A stretch of 64,000 nt of DNA from Bacteroidota bacterium (GCA_018268105.1 JAFDXG010000129.1:1-64000), one strand, 5' to 3'. Counted from the first letter of the stretch, positions 51,577 to 61,285 are shown. Notes: generated by a model from the letters alone, not told the origin. Numbers and translations are program-made.

Positions 51577-51852
51577 TTTATTTTTTTTAATGATGATATG
51601 ATGAGTATATTGTTTTGTGGTAAACTTAAACTTCAAAGTACAGTGGTACAAAAGAAGGGAATTTTTAATTACAACAAGAAGTTTTTTTTGCTGCAACCCG
51701 CATCCCATAAGCCTTTAAGGAAAAAAAACTAATTAACCATCCTGCTGCTTCCTGCTCTGTATATTCAAATCTATTCACTATATTGAGCGCTCATTTTTGA
51801 TTCCTGTGAAAATGAAACAGATGAGAAAACGCGGCTAATTTATACATCAACG

Positions 51853-52953
51853 ATGCCTGTAGAAAAAAATGAAATAGAAAATACTTTGCCATTATGGAAA
51901 AATAAAATTTCCAACCCAGTACAAATTGGAGGAATAGAAACTTCTGTACTTGATAATGGTCTGTCAAAAGGTACCCGCATTGCCTGGATAAATACAGGCG
52001 CCGGGTTGAGATATAAAATAGTTATAGACAGAGCAATGGATATTGCTGATGCTTTTTATAATCAGTATAACCTGGCATGGTTGAGTCATATTGGTATTAC
52101 TTCTTCCCAGCCTTTTTCCAATCAGGGCGTTGACTGGTTAAAAACTTTTGGTGGTGGCTTACTTACTACCTGCGGGCTTTCGCATACAGGAGGACCTGAA
52201 ATAGATGAGTATGGTCAAAGGGGGTTGCATGGTGAGATCAGTAATCTTCCTGCGGAAATAGAATCTGTTATTCAACCCGACCCGGCATCAGGCAAACTGG
52301 AAATGAGTATTACAGGTATTGTAAAACAATCCATGGCATTAGGCCCGAATCTTGAATTAAGGAGAACCATTTCCGGTAAACTCGGTTCACCCGCCATTCA
52401 AATAAATGATGTGGTCATCAATCGTGGCAATCAGCCTGCTCCGTTAATGCTGTTGTATCATTGCAATTTTGGATGGCCGTTGGCCGATGAGGGTACAGAT
52501 ATATTGTGGAACGGGGAGTGGCAATCGCGTGAGGGGGAGCCGCACAATAAAATTTTTAACAAAAACAACAATTTTAGAAAATGCACGGCCACACGTGATG
52601 ATCATGCAGGCAGGGGAGAGGAAGCGGCATATATTGACATTTCAGAAAATTCTGATGGCGAATGTTATTGCGGATTGTATAACTCGCAATTGGGCATTGC
52701 CGTTAGTATAAAATTTTACAAGAAGGAATTGCCCTGGCTTGTCAACTGGCAGCATTGGGGTAGAGGTGAATATGTTACCGGGCTTGAGCCTGCCACACTC
52801 CCGCCTATAGGGCAGGCAAAGGCAAGAGCTGAAAACAAATTGATTTTTATAAAACCAGGCGAATCAAAAACCTATCGTCTTGAAATGAAAGTACTTCACG
52901 ACAAAGAAACAATCAATCATTTTATAAACATTTCAACGAAAGCAAATAAATAA
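51853..52953 (+). CDS. DUF4432 family protein (aldose-1-epimerase superfamily)
   Basis: The 366-aa cytosolic protein has the galactose-mutarotase-like fold of DUF4432: VQIGGIETSVLDNGLSKGTRIAWINTGAGLRYKIVIDRAMDIADA (in part), FGGGLLTTCGLSHTGGP, LYHCNFGWPLADEG and a typical end WGRGEYVTGLEPATLPP. Members are thought to interconvert sugar anomers or act on keto-sugars, without established substrates. It is the first of four co-directional sugar genes; the next starts 5 bp after its stop. Confidence 0.9.
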   Translation: MPVEKNEIENTLPLWKNKISNPVQIGGIETSVLDNGLSKGTRIAWINTGAGLRYKIVIDRAMDIADAFYNQYNLAWLSHIGITSSQPFSNQGVDWLKTFGGGLLTTCGLSHTGGPEIDEYGQRGLHGEISNLPAEIESVIQPDPASGKLEMSITGIVKQSMALGPNLELRRTISGKLGSPAIQINDVVINRGNQPAPLMLLYHCNFGWPLADEGTDILWNGEWQSREGEPHNKIFNKNNNFRKCTATRDDHAGRGEEAAYIDISENSDGECYCGLYNSQLGIAVSIKFYKKELPWLVNWQHWGRGEYVTGLEPATLPPIGQAKARAENKLIFIKPGESKTYRLEMKVLHDKETINHFINISTKANK

Positions 52954-52958
52954 ACCAA

Positions 52959-54176
52959 ATGGAAAAATTAAGTGTAGCACAGAAAGCACTAGATCAGGGT
53001 AAAGGAGTTTTGCGGTTAGCCCCCAATTGGGTGCCGCGTTCATTTTGTGTTCCCGGGAGAAGAATTAAACTTCATCCTGATGATTATTATGTATTAGGAG
53101 GTCAACGTGGTGGTATAGACGAAAGGTGGTTTTCGTCTACCACGCCTGCTAAAAATGGCCCGCTTACAGGAGTGAATGAAGGGCTAAGTCAGGTTGTTTT
53201 TGAAGATGGCGGAAAAACCGAACAGTTTTTATTAAGAGATGCTGTAAGCGAATTGAAGGGGCAATTAATAGGTGAACGTTTGTGGAAAGAATACGAAAGC
53301 TGGCCGATGTATTCCAAATTTTTCGACAATATGGGCCCCCTTCCGCACCATATTCATCACAATGATGAAAAAGCTGCACTTGTAGGACAGTCCGGGAAAC
53401 CTGAAGCCTATTATTTTCCACCTCAGGTAAACAACCATGGAGGTGATTTCCCCTATACATTTATGGGGATAGCGCCGGGTACTACAAAAGAGCAAATAAG
53501 GGAATGTCTAATGAATTTTTCAAAAGGAGATAATAAAATTACAAACTATTCACAGGCCTATCGTTTGCAGCCCGGTACCGGATGGGATGTGCCACCGGGC
53601 TTGCTGCATGCCCCTGGCAGTTTATGTACTTATGAGCCACAAAAAGCGTCGGATGTATTTGCCATGTATCAAAGCTTAGTAAACGAGGCTATTGTACCTG
53701 AAGAATTGTTATGGAAAGATACCCCTGCCGATCGTGTAGGCGATTATGATGCATTAATAGAAGTAATAGACTGGGAACTGAATGTTGATCCGAACCAATA
53801 TCAAAACAGATTTATGGCGCCTTTGCCGGTACAACCATTTGAACTTACTAAACCAAAGGGATATTTTGAAACCTGGGTATGCTACAAGTCTGATGCATTT
53901 AGTGCAAAAGAATTAACTGTTTTGCCAGGAGCAACGGTAGCCATAAAAGACAATGCCGCTTATGGTATCATTTTAATGCAGGGGCATGGTAAATTTGGGG
54001 TTTGGAATATTGATTGTCCAGCGCTTATTCGTTACGGACAATTAACCAATGATGAGTTTTTTGTAAGTGAGCAGGCTGCAAAAGAGGGGATATCTATTAC
54101 TAATTATTCATCTACAGATCCTATAGTAATTCTAAAACATTTTGGACCAGGCAACCCTGATCTTGATTTAAAATAA
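52959..54176 (+). CDS. Cupin-type sugar isomerase (class I mannose-6-phosphate isomerase-like)
   Basis: The 405-aa protein has a metal-binding cupin core with HHIHHND at residues 130-136 and a further His/Gly-rich strand, GTGWDVPPGLLHAPGSL near 205-221, that completes a type I PMI-like site. The family is annotated as mannose-6-phosphate isomerase-like in sugar loci, but the protein lacks most of the classical PMI sequence, so a related keto-/aldo-sugar isomerase role is more likely. It follows the DUF4432 gene by 5 bp and precedes a TIM-barrel isomerase gene by 40 bp, so the three form one operon. Confidence 0.78.
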   Translation: MEKLSVAQKALDQGKGVLRLAPNWVPRSFCVPGRRIKLHPDDYYVLGGQRGGIDERWFSSTTPAKNGPLTGVNEGLSQVVFEDGGKTEQFLLRDAVSELKGQLIGERLWKEYESWPMYSKFFDNMGPLPHHIHHNDEKAALVGQSGKPEAYYFPPQVNNHGGDFPYTFMGIAPGTTKEQIRECLMNFSKGDNKITNYSQAYRLQPGTGWDVPPGLLHAPGSLCTYEPQKASDVFAMYQSLVNEAIVPEELLWKDTPADRVGDYDALIEVIDWELNVDPNQYQNRFMAPLPVQPFELTKPKGYFETWVCYKSDAFSAKELTVLPGATVAIKDNAAYGIILMQGHGKFGVWNIDCPALIRYGQLTNDEFFVSEQAAKEGISITNYSSTDPIVILKHFGPGNPDLDLK

Positions 54177-54216
54177 CTGATAGCAATTTATTCAACACTA
54201 TTAATACAATATTTTT

Positions 54217-55245
54217 ATGGCAACAAACAATTTTCCAAAGCTTCACAATGCAACATGGCCAGGCGTTGTGGGCAAAGGTCCGGACTCAGAACCACCTTTG
54301 CTGATAGAAACCATGCTTGAGTATACTGCAAAAGCAGAAGTGAACGGTGTAAAATTTGATGGTGTAGACGTAGGCTTGTTTGATCCATCCATTGATTTAA
54401 GCGATCCCGATGGACCCAAAAAGCTGGCCGATAAAGTAGCTGCTCATAATCTTGTAATAGGTAGCCTCGTAGCGCCAATTTGGGGCGGCCCTGTATTAGG
54501 TAGCGCCGATGATCGTAAAACTTTTTTGGAGGAGGTACGCAAAAGTTGTGTGTTTGCACAAAAGCTAAATGATATTGGAATTCGTAAATATGGTATAGTG
54601 CGTATAGATTCTGCCAGTAGCCCTGAACAATATTCCAAAGATCCGGCAGGCAATCAAAAATTGATTGTGGAAACATTCAAAGAAGCTGCTAAAATAGCCG
54701 GTGATCATGGTGAAAGATTAGCAGCAGAAGGTGAAATATGCTGGGCGGGTATGCATAGCTGGAAAAGTATGCTCAATACACTTGAGGCTGTAAACAGCCC
54801 CAACCTTGGATTCCAGGCAGATATGTCGCATACCTTTTTATACCTGCTGGGTTATAATGCTCCTGAGGATAGGATATTGCCTGATAATTTTCAGTGGGGT
54901 GACAGAACTGCATTGGAAGAAGGATTAAAAAAATTAACGGCCGCTTTGCGTCCATGGACAATAGATTTTCATGTTGCGCAAAACGACGGTACCGTCCATG
55001 GCACCGGTTCGCATGATAAAACAGGACGGCATTGCCAGGCTACTGATCCCAACGGAAGAATGGATATCGTGAAAGATGCCGGACGCTGGCTCCGGGATGA
55101 AAAGGGAAACCTAACAAAAGCGTTTACACATATCTGTTGGGATGGTTGTATGTTCCCCAATTCAGTGATGCACAACCAGCAAACCTGGAACGATATTCTA
55201 GCCGTGATGATAAAAGTGAGAGAAGCGCACGGATGGCAGGAATAG
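54217..55245 (+). CDS. Sugar phosphate isomerase/epimerase (xylose-isomerase-like TIM barrel)
   Basis: The 342-aa protein is a TIM barrel of the AP-endonuclease-2/xylose-isomerase-like family: [15 protein letters not shown] strand ([12 protein letters not shown]), [10 protein letters not shown], the metal-binding Glu in [25 protein letters not shown], and [18 protein letters not shown] (Asp/His near 250-267). Such enzymes isomerise or epimerise keto sugars or act on 3-keto-sugar intermediates. It lies between the cupin isomerase and the Gfo/Idh/MocA dehydrogenase. Its reaction cannot be assigned from sequence. Confidence 0.92.
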   Translation: MATNNFPKLHNATWPGVVGKGPDSEPPLLIETMLEYTAKAEVNGVKFDGVDVGLFDPSIDLSDPDGPKKLADKVAAHNLVIGSLVAPIWGGPVLGSADDRKTFLEEVRKSCVFAQKLNDIGIRKYGIVRIDSASSPEQYSKDPAGNQKLIVETFKEAAKIAGDHGERLAAEGEICWAGMHSWKSMLNTLEAVNSPNLGFQADMSHTFLYLLGYNAPEDRILPDNFQWGDRTALEEGLKKLTAALRPWTIDFHVAQNDGTVHGTGSHDKTGRHCQATDPNGRMDIVKDAGRWLRDEKGNLTKAFTHICWDGCMFPNSVMHNQQTWNDILAVMIKVREAHGWQE

Positions 55246-55400
55246 AGGAGAGAGGTGAGAGACGTGAGAAGTGAGAGAAATGTGATTGAGAAAATTTGAA
55301 AGACGAGATCATTAAATTAATAATAACCGCTGAGGCTGATCGCTGACTACCGAAAGCTAACTGCTGAAAGCTGATCGCCCAAAGCTCACAGCCCTCAGCA
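55244..55400. repeat. Degenerate GTGAGAGA and AAGCTGA repeats
   Basis: The spacer between the isomerase and dehydrogenase genes starts with GAGAGGTGAGAGACGTGAGA units (to about 55290). A second block (55328-55400) consists of GCTGAT/GCTGAC/GCTAAC/GCTGAAA units and is closed by GCTGAGG (55329-55335) and CCTCAGC (55393-55399), which are complementary. No gene is present. Confidence 0.7.
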
Positions 55401-55415
55401 AAACTCAAATTAACC

Positions 55416-56579
55416 ATGTCAAATAAAAAACAACTACGCATTGGTCTGATAGGTACCGGCTTTATGGGGCGTACCCACTCCAATGGATACAACAGAGTTC
55501 CAAATTTTTTCCCTGCTTTGGAGTATACACCGGTGTTAAAAGCAGTATGCTCCCGAAATAAAGAAAAAGTGCAGGCATTTGCTGATCAATGGGGGTATGA
55601 ATCTATTGAGACAGACTGGAAAAGACTTATTGAACGCAATGATATAGATGCAGTGGATATTTGTACCCCCAATGATATGCATGCAGAAATAGCCATAGCG
55701 GCTGCAAAAGCCGGCAAAATGATACTGTGTGAAAAACCATTGGCGCGCACACTGGCAGAAGCGAAAGGAATGGTTGATGCAATTGAGAAGGCAAAAGTAA
55801 AAAATACAGTTTGGTATAATTATCGCCGTTTACCTGCTGTTACACTTGCCAAGCAAATTGTGAATAGTGGAAAGCTTGGAAAAATATTCCATTACCGCGC
55901 CAATTTTTTACAGGACTGGACCATCAGTGCTGATGTACCACAGGGCGGTACTGCTGCATGGCGACTGGATGTAGAAGCCGCAGGTTCGGGGGTTACCGGT
56001 GACTTACTGGCTCATTGTATTGATACCGCAATGTGGTTGAACGGAAGTATTACCGATGTTTCTGCCATGACAGAAACTTTCATCAAAGAAAGATTTCACC
56101 AGGTAAAAGGTAAAGTAGAAAAAGTGGGCATTGATGACGCCTGTATTTTTCATTGCCATTTTGCTAATGGTTCATTAGGATTGTTTGAGTCTACACGTTA
56201 TGCCCGCGGGCATAAGGCTTTATATACTTTTGAAATCAATGGTGAAAAGGGCTCTTTGCGCTGGGATCTGCACGACCTGAACCGCCTCGAATATTTTGAT
56301 CACAACGATGAAGGTATTGTTCGTGGCTGGCGCTCCATACTTGTAACTGATGGCGACCAGCCCTATATGGATAAATGGTGGGTACCTGGTTTAATCGTAG
56401 GCTATGAGCACAGTTTTGTACACCAGGCAGCAGATTTTCTGAAGTCGTTGCAGGAAGGAACGGAATGCCATCCCACCTTCCGGGATGCTTATGAAACACA
56501 AAAAGTATGTGAAGCGGTGATTGAATCTGCGAAGAGCAGGAGCTGGAAAGATACCGGAGTAGAATGGGTAGAGAAGTAA
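55416..56579 (+). CDS. Gfo/Idh/MocA-family NAD(P)-dependent oxidoreductase
   Basis: The 387-aa protein has an N-terminal Rossmann fold ([17 protein letters not shown], GxGxxG at about residues 13-18), the family EKP motif as [13 protein letters not shown] (catalytic Lys near 107), then the GFO_IDH_MocA C-terminal domain with [21 protein letters not shown] and [24 protein letters not shown] (in part). It oxidises or reduces a sugar or inositol at a hydroxyl/keto position; in DUF1080 loci such enzymes act on C3. It follows the isomerase gene after a 170-bp repeat-rich spacer, so co-transcription is likely but not certain. Confidence 0.94.
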   Translation: MSNKKQLRIGLIGTGFMGRTHSNGYNRVPNFFPALEYTPVLKAVCSRNKEKVQAFADQWGYESIETDWKRLIERNDIDAVDICTPNDMHAEIAIAAAKAGKMILCEKPLARTLAEAKGMVDAIEKAKVKNTVWYNYRRLPAVTLAKQIVNSGKLGKIFHYRANFLQDWTISADVPQGGTAAWRLDVEAAGSGVTGDLLAHCIDTAMWLNGSITDVSAMTETFIKERFHQVKGKVEKVGIDDACIFHCHFANGSLGLFESTRYARGHKALYTFEINGEKGSLRWDLHDLNRLEYFDHNDEGIVRGWRSILVTDGDQPYMDKWWVPGLIVGYEHSFVHQAADFLKSLQEGTECHPTFRDAYETQKVCEAVIESAKSRSWKDTGVEWVEK

Positions 56580-56640
56580 ACAGGTGGAGTTAGGAATTTT
56601 ATCTCAACCATATACTTTTCCTGTTAATCATATAATTATT

Positions 56641-56678
56641 AACCATCCTGAAATTTTGTTCAGGGTGGTTTTTGTTTT
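56641..56678 (+). terminator. Terminator of the sugar operon
   Basis: AACCATCCTGAA (56641-56652) pairs with TTCAGGGTGGTT (56659-56670), with one G-U pair, and is followed by TTTGTTTTT. Confidence 0.9.
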
Positions 56679-56780
56679 TAGAGCCGGTTTTAATTAGAGT
56701 GGTAACCTGAATTGAGTCAGAAAATATTATTTATAACAGCAGAATGGTAAAAAAAAGTATAAATTATTATATTATTTTAT

Positions 56781-57323
56781 GTGGATTCGAAGAGAGAGAA
56801 AATTATGCATACAAGCGATAATCTTGATAATGTATTGTCCTATTTTTTTGATAAGGCCCCGCAAAAGCATAGTATTTCCGAAATTTCAAAAAATGTTTTC
56901 AATAACGACCCTGCTGTTCCTGTAGCTGAAATAATAGTTCATCTCGTTGAAGAAAAATATTTGTTTCCGGAATTGACTGACTACGCAAAAAGCATTGCTG
57001 ATGTCAAATATGGGATTTCTATAAAAGGGATTTTGTTTTTTGAACATGCAAAAATTGAGGGACGCCCTTACGATGCTTTAGAAAATGAAAAGAAAACACA
57101 GAAATCAGGGGTTGAAATAAAACATGAACATCAGAAAAATAATTCCACACCGGAATGGTGGGGTAAAAAATATTGGTGGATGATGTTAATCATTGGCTGG
57201 ATTGGTGGGTGCTGGAGTAATATGGTGAGAGAAAAATTCAATAGAAAAGAAAAACCTGAAACAGTGATAAACAATGCTAATGAAAAGATTAATAAGACCG
57301 ACACATCTAAGGCTTCAAAATGA
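56781..57323 (+). CDS. Hypothetical protein with winged-helix-like N-terminus and one membrane segment
   Basis: The 180-aa protein begins with a region (DNVLSYFFDKAPQKHSISEISKNVF) that looks like a winged-helix fold, followed by PAVPVAEIIVHLVEEKYLF and a linker with a run of charged residues. A single hydrophobic segment (WWMMLIIGWIGGCW near 130-145) suggests membrane anchoring with the charged C-terminus (REKFNRKEKPE...) beyond it. An alternative ATG lies at 56805. I do not recognise the family. It stands alone between the sugar operon and an AraC-type gene. Confidence 0.65.
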   Translation: MDSKREKIMHTSDNLDNVLSYFFDKAPQKHSISEISKNVFNNDPAVPVAEIIVHLVEEKYLFPELTDYAKSIADVKYGISIKGILFFEHAKIEGRPYDALENEKKTQKSGVEIKHEHQKNNSTPEWWGKKYWWMMLIIGWIGGCWSNMVREKFNRKEKPETVINNANEKINKTDTSKASK

Positions 57324-57557
57324 TACCTGAGTATTGAGTACTTGTTGTGTGTTATGTTCATAAATAAGCATTTTGTGATTACTGTTTTTTCCTTTGGATT
57401 TCAATACTATTTTTCCGTTTATCTTATTTGATCCTGGCAGGTGCATCTGTTTTTACAGTTTAGTATAACCTGGTAATAAGAAAAAATTTCATTTTACCCG
57501 CTTTAACAAACACAGGCTTAAAGCGATATCTTCGTGATACTATTGGGATAAATACGC

Positions 57558-57962
57558 ATGAGCAAAGCAAAAAAAAATATATTGTTAAGAAGCAGAGAGA
57601 TTACTCAAATTTATTTTAAGTATTTAGACAAACACATTGCTGATGTTGTTTCAGGAGAGGCTGCTGAGTTTATGGAAATCAATCAAATTGCAAACGAATT
57701 ATTCATCTCTCACAAACATTTGACTGATACAGTACAGAAAGAGACAGGGAACCATCCCTGCCATTTTTATGACCTTAAAATTATTGGTGAAGCCAGGAGA
57801 ATGATTTCTGAAACCAATATGCCAATTGCTGAAATTGCAGCAATCCTCACATACGACCCTTCTAACTTCTGCAAGTTCTTCAGGAAATTTGTAGGACTAA
57901 CTCCGGGGCAATTCAGGAAAACAACTCAAAACTTAAGTTCCGAAAAGTTCACCACGAAATAA
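57558..57962 (+). CDS. AraC-type DNA-binding protein, stand-alone
   Basis: The 134-aa protein consists almost only of an AraC/XylS DNA-binding domain: a first helix-turn-helix (EINQIANELFISHKHLTDTVQKETG) and a second (MPIAEIAAILTYDPSNFCKFFRKFVGLTPGQFRKT, in part). There is no ligand-binding domain, so it must respond through another protein or be constitutive. It lies upstream of the DoxX/NTF2-like pair and could regulate it. A 234-bp spacer at 57324-57557, without visible gene, separates it from the previous gene. Confidence 0.88.
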   Translation: MSKAKKNILLRSREITQIYFKYLDKHIADVVSGEAAEFMEINQIANELFISHKHLTDTVQKETGNHPCHFYDLKIIGEARRMISETNMPIAEIAAILTYDPSNFCKFFRKFVGLTPGQFRKTTQNLSSEKFTTK

Positions 57963-58045
57963 AATATGATACTGCCATCTTTGTAAAGTAAACTGTAAAA
58001 TACCTATCGTGTCCTGAAAATATTAATAATCATTTAAAATTCAGT

Positions 58046-58084
58046 TTTTCGCCTACCCAGGCCTCTCCTCATGGAGAGTGGGCA
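58046..58084. repeat. REP-like hairpin upstream of the DoxX-like gene
   Basis: CTCTCC (58063-58068) pairs with GGAGAG (58073-58078) around TCAT, inside GC-rich sequence (GCCTACCCAGGCC before, TGGGC after). It resembles the palindrome at 21695-21744 in style but is not identical. Confidence 0.5.
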
Positions 58085-58126
58085 GAAACAACAGCAAAAA
58101 GTTTCGTTTATTTTAAACCTAAAACA

Positions 58127-58480
58127 ATGATCATAAAAATTTTTAATTCAGTATTAATCCTTGTAGCTGTATTTATGGGCGTCAAACAAGGATACGCAAT
58201 GTTTTCGGGTAAGCCGGAAATGATGGGAATGTTTGGGAAATGGGGTTTTAGTAAAACAGGGTTAATGATTAATGGTATTGTTACAATTACTGCCGCCATA
58301 TTCATTCTATTTCCAAAAACTTTTGTGTGGGGAAACTTCCTGATGGCAGCCGGGATATTATTGATTATCTGTTTTCATCTTTTAGATAAAGACCTGAAAG
58401 GAATGGCAATAGAACTCCCGTTTTTATTTCTGAATTTGATTATTATTTACCTGCAATATCCTTTGAAATCTCAGATATGA
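58127..58480 (+). CDS. DoxX-like small membrane protein
   Basis: The 117-aa protein has four hydrophobic segments (IFNSVLILVAVFMGVKQGY, GLMINGIVTITAAIFILF, GNFLMAAGILLIICFHLL and ELPFLFLNLIIIYLQY) and resembles the DoxX-like group of Bacteroidota. DoxX-type proteins are often linked to oxidative-stress or quinone functions, but this one is uncharacterised. Its stop overlaps the start of the next gene (ATGA at 58477-58480), so the two are translationally coupled. Confidence 0.82.
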   Translation: MIIKIFNSVLILVAVFMGVKQGYAMFSGKPEMMGMFGKWGFSKTGLMINGIVTITAAIFILFPKTFVWGNFLMAAGILLIICFHLLDKDLKGMAIELPFLFLNLIIIYLQYPLKSQI

Positions 58481-58914
58481 TGAACCACAAAATTTACTTG
58501 ATGCTTTTGGTGTTTTCGTTTTCTTTTTGTGCCTTCGGACAAAATCAAAACAAACATTCATCCCACAATAAAAACTATAAAACCCAGCAAACTATGGATT
58601 TATCTAAAATTTCAAATGAAACCGTAAAGCAGGCAATAAATGCTTTGCAATCAGGCGATAAGAACTGGTACACTTTCTTCACCGAAAACCCAATAATGAC
58701 CGATGATGGCAACAAAGCAGACTTCAGAAACTTCTTTGCCAAAGCCCTGGGCAATGAAAAATTCTTAACCATAGATAAAGTAGAAAACGACGGTAAAGAG
58801 GTGTATGGAAATTTTAAAGCAGGACAATGGGGAACATTTAAGGTGTTCTTCAAATTTCATCAAAATACCGAAGGCAAGTTTGACAGATTAGACATCGGAC
58901 AGGCAAAGTATTAA
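58477..58914 (+). CDS. Secreted NTF2-like protein
   Basis: The 145-aa product has a signal peptide (MNHKIYLMLLVFSFSFCAFGQ) and an NTF2/SnoaL-like domain (VKQAINALQSGDKNWYTFFTENPIMTDDGNKADFRNFFAKALG in part, then a strand region ending in LDIGQAKY). The function is unknown. The 4-bp overlap with the DoxX-like gene suggests a joint role of a membrane protein and a secreted partner. Confidence 0.8.
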   Translation: MMNHKIYLMLLVFSFSFCAFGQNQNKHSSHNKNYKTQQTMDLSKISNETVKQAINALQSGDKNWYTFFTENPIMTDDGNKADFRNFFAKALGNEKFLTIDKVENDGKEVYGNFKAGQWGTFKVFFKFHQNTEGKFDRLDIGQAKY

Positions 58915-59132
58915 AAAACAGATCATCAGAATCAATACTGCCTGGGGTAGCAATATATAAGTGTTTAGTTGACTATACCAACCGGTTGCATAAATAAACC
59001 TAAGCGTTAAGGCTTCAGGAAACAGATATTTGAGCTAATGTATCCTTTATGTACAGTAGGAAAAATTAACGGATTATTGTAATTCGAAATGACGCTAATT
59101 TTACTATGATATAAGCTATTTCAACAATTAAA

Positions 59133-59654
59133 ATGGATAAATATAGCGCACTACTAAAATCTGTCACATTTCGTTTCTCGAAATCTGCGCCGCAGTATTG
59201 GGCTGATTTGGGGTGTGGTAGTGGTGTTTTTACAAAAGCCCTGGCAGATAATTTACCCTTACAAAGTCAGATATTTGCCTTTGATAAAATTGAGCAACAG
59301 TTACCCGATAAAATGGGAAACAATATATCTGTGGTATTTCGAAAATTGAATTTCGAAATACAGGATCTTGGTTATTCGAATTTAGACGGAATACTGATGG
59401 CCAATTCCTTGCATTTTGCAAAAGAAAAAGAAGCGCTTATCAGAAAACTGGAAGTAAATTTTAAAAACACACCTCGTTTTCTGGTTATTGAATATGACCG
59501 TACACAGCCTAATCAATGGGTGCCTTATCCTGTTTTGTTTGAAGAACTAAGAGAAATTTTCAATACATTGGACTATCAAATTATTGAAAAAACCGGCGAA
59601 TTAAAATCGGTGTATGGCGGAATAATGTATGCTTGCTTTGTTTCAAAAAACTAA
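59133..59654 (+). CDS. Class I SAM-dependent methyltransferase
   Basis: The 173-aa protein has the SAM-binding motif I as WADLGCGSGVFTKALAD near residues 22-38, an acidic residue after strand 2 (IFAFDKIEQQ) and the motif LDGILMANSLHFA near 90 at the end of strand 4. The C-terminal strands are normal. The substrate cannot be deduced. The gene overlaps or abuts the downstream antiporter gene: the antiporter's preferred ATG is 23 bp after its stop. Confidence 0.9.
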   Translation: MDKYSALLKSVTFRFSKSAPQYWADLGCGSGVFTKALADNLPLQSQIFAFDKIEQQLPDKMGNNISVVFRKLNFEIQDLGYSNLDGILMANSLHFAKEKEALIRKLEVNFKNTPRFLVIEYDRTQPNQWVPYPVLFEELREIFNTLDYQIIEKTGELKSVYGGIMYACFVSKN

Positions 59655-59677
59655 ATGTCAAAAAGAAAATATTGACT

Positions 59678-61285
59678 ATGCATCACAGCTTACTACTTGT
59701 ACTCAGCTTATTATTTGTTGTTTTTTTATTGGTATTACTGGCAAGGCGCATCAAAATTGCTTACCCCATTTTTCTGGTAATTGCAGGGTTAGGTATTAGT
59801 TTTATACCTGGTATCACGCACCTGCACCTTGACCCGGATTTGATTTTTCTTATTTTTCTGCCACCACTTTTGTATGAAGCGGCATGGTATACGTCGTGGA
59901 ATGACTTCTGGAAATGGAAACGTCCGATAGCCTTACTGGCTTTCGGTTTGGTGTTTTTTACATCCACCGTTGTGGCCTATGTTTCTTCGTCTGTCATTCC
60001 CGGATTTACATTGGCATTAGGATTTTTGCTGGGAGGTATTATTTCTCCTCCCGATGCTGTTGCCGCTGCTACGGTATTGAAAGGAATGGGAGTTCCCAAA
60101 AGATTGATGACCATTCTGGAAGGTGAGAGCCTGGTAAACGATGCATCATCATTAATCGTTTTCAGGTTTGCTTTGGCAGCCATATTAACAGGAACCTTTT
60201 CTATGCAGGAAGCCACCGGACAATTTTTCCTGGTGGCAGGAATGGGCATCATTGTAGGGTTAATTGTGACTAATGTAATGTATATTATTCATCGTTTTCT
60301 ACCCACTACTCCAGCTATTGATGCTGCATTAACTGTGATGACACCGTATATTTTGTTTCTAACTGCTGAGCAATTTCATTTTTCCGGAGTAATGGCGGTA
60401 GTAAGTGGCGGCTTATTTATGTCCTATCGTTCTCACGAAGTATTTAAAACAGGGAGTACCCGTTTAAATATGCTGGGGGTTTGGACGACTATGATTTTTG
60501 TGATGAACGCTTTGGTCTTTGTTTTAATTGGATTATCACTGCCCGAAATCATTGAAGGACTGGGCGAATATTCTGTAGCAGATGGTATTAAATATGGTTT
60601 AATCATCAGTGCTCTTACTATAGCATTGCGTTTCCTTTGGGTATTTCCATCGGCACATATCCCACGGTGGTTGAGTGCCAAAGCAAGACAAGATCCTTCG
60701 CCGGGTTGGAAAGGTCCTTTAGTTATTAGTTGGGCAGGTATGCGGGGGGTTGTTTCCCTGGCAACAGCGCTTTCCATTCCATTTTTAATGCAGGACGGCA
60801 ATGCATTTCCTCATCGCAACCTGATTATCTTCATCACTTTTGTAGTCATTTTTATAACGCTTGTTTTTCAGGGATTGACTTTGCCGTTTATCATCAAACT
60901 CATCAAACTGAAAGAAATAGATAACATTGTTCCTGAAGAAGAGCAACAGGCAGGTATACAATTACGATTAGACAAAGTAGCACTAAAAATATTAAAAGAA
61001 AAATATGCGGATTCTATTGAATCAAATGAATTGGTGGGTTTTTATAAAACGAGTTTGGAGAATGCTATTTCCAACACCTCTCAGCAACTGGAATCATTAG
61101 AATGTGATGAAACCGAAAAGCATGAAATTGAATTGTATCACAAAATCCTGATGGATATTTATACACAGCAACGCAAAGAACTCTTTCAACTTCGGAAAGA
61201 AAGATTTTTTAGCGATGAGGAAATCAGAAAATCCGAACTGCAGTTAGATTTGAATGATTTGAAAATTTCGGGAACAGAACATTAA
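59678..61285 (+). CDS. Na+/H+ antiporter (CPA1/NhaP family)
   Basis: The product is 535 aa from the ATG at 59678 (MHHSLLLVLSLLFVVFLLVLLARR, in part); an in-frame start at 59633 overlaps the upstream gene and adds 15 non-family residues. About twelve membrane segments carry the CPA1 signature GGIISPPDAVAAATVLKG and GESLVNDASSLIVFR near residues 115-160, where Asp residues form the ion site. The last 130 residues are a charged cytosolic tail. It exchanges Na+ (or K+) for H+ and serves pH and ion homeostasis. Confidence 0.93.
   Translation: MHHSLLLVLSLLFVVFLLVLLARRIKIAYPIFLVIAGLGISFIPGITHLHLDPDLIFLIFLPPLLYEAAWYTSWNDFWKWKRPIALLAFGLVFFTSTVVAYVSSSVIPGFTLALGFLLGGIISPPDAVAAATVLKGMGVPKRLMTILEGESLVNDASSLIVFRFALAAILTGTFSMQEATGQFFLVAGMGIIVGLIVTNVMYIIHRFLPTTPAIDAALTVMTPYILFLTAEQFHFSGVMAVVSGGLFMSYRSHEVFKTGSTRLNMLGVWTTMIFVMNALVFVLIGLSLPEIIEGLGEYSVADGIKYGLIISALTIALRFLWVFPSAHIPRWLSAKARQDPSPGWKGPLVISWAGMRGVVSLATALSIPFLMQDGNAFPHRNLIIFITFVVIFITLVFQGLTLPFIIKLIKLKEIDNIVPEEEQQAGIQLRLDKVALKILKEKYADSIESNELVGFYKTSLENAISNTSQQLESLECDETEKHEIELYHKILMDIYTQQRKELFQLRKERFFSDEEIRKSELQLDLNDLKISGTEH

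Noticed and set aside
54215..54676. 153-codon minus-strand frame inside the TIM-barrel isomerase gene
   Set aside because: Antisense shadow of conserved coding sequence.
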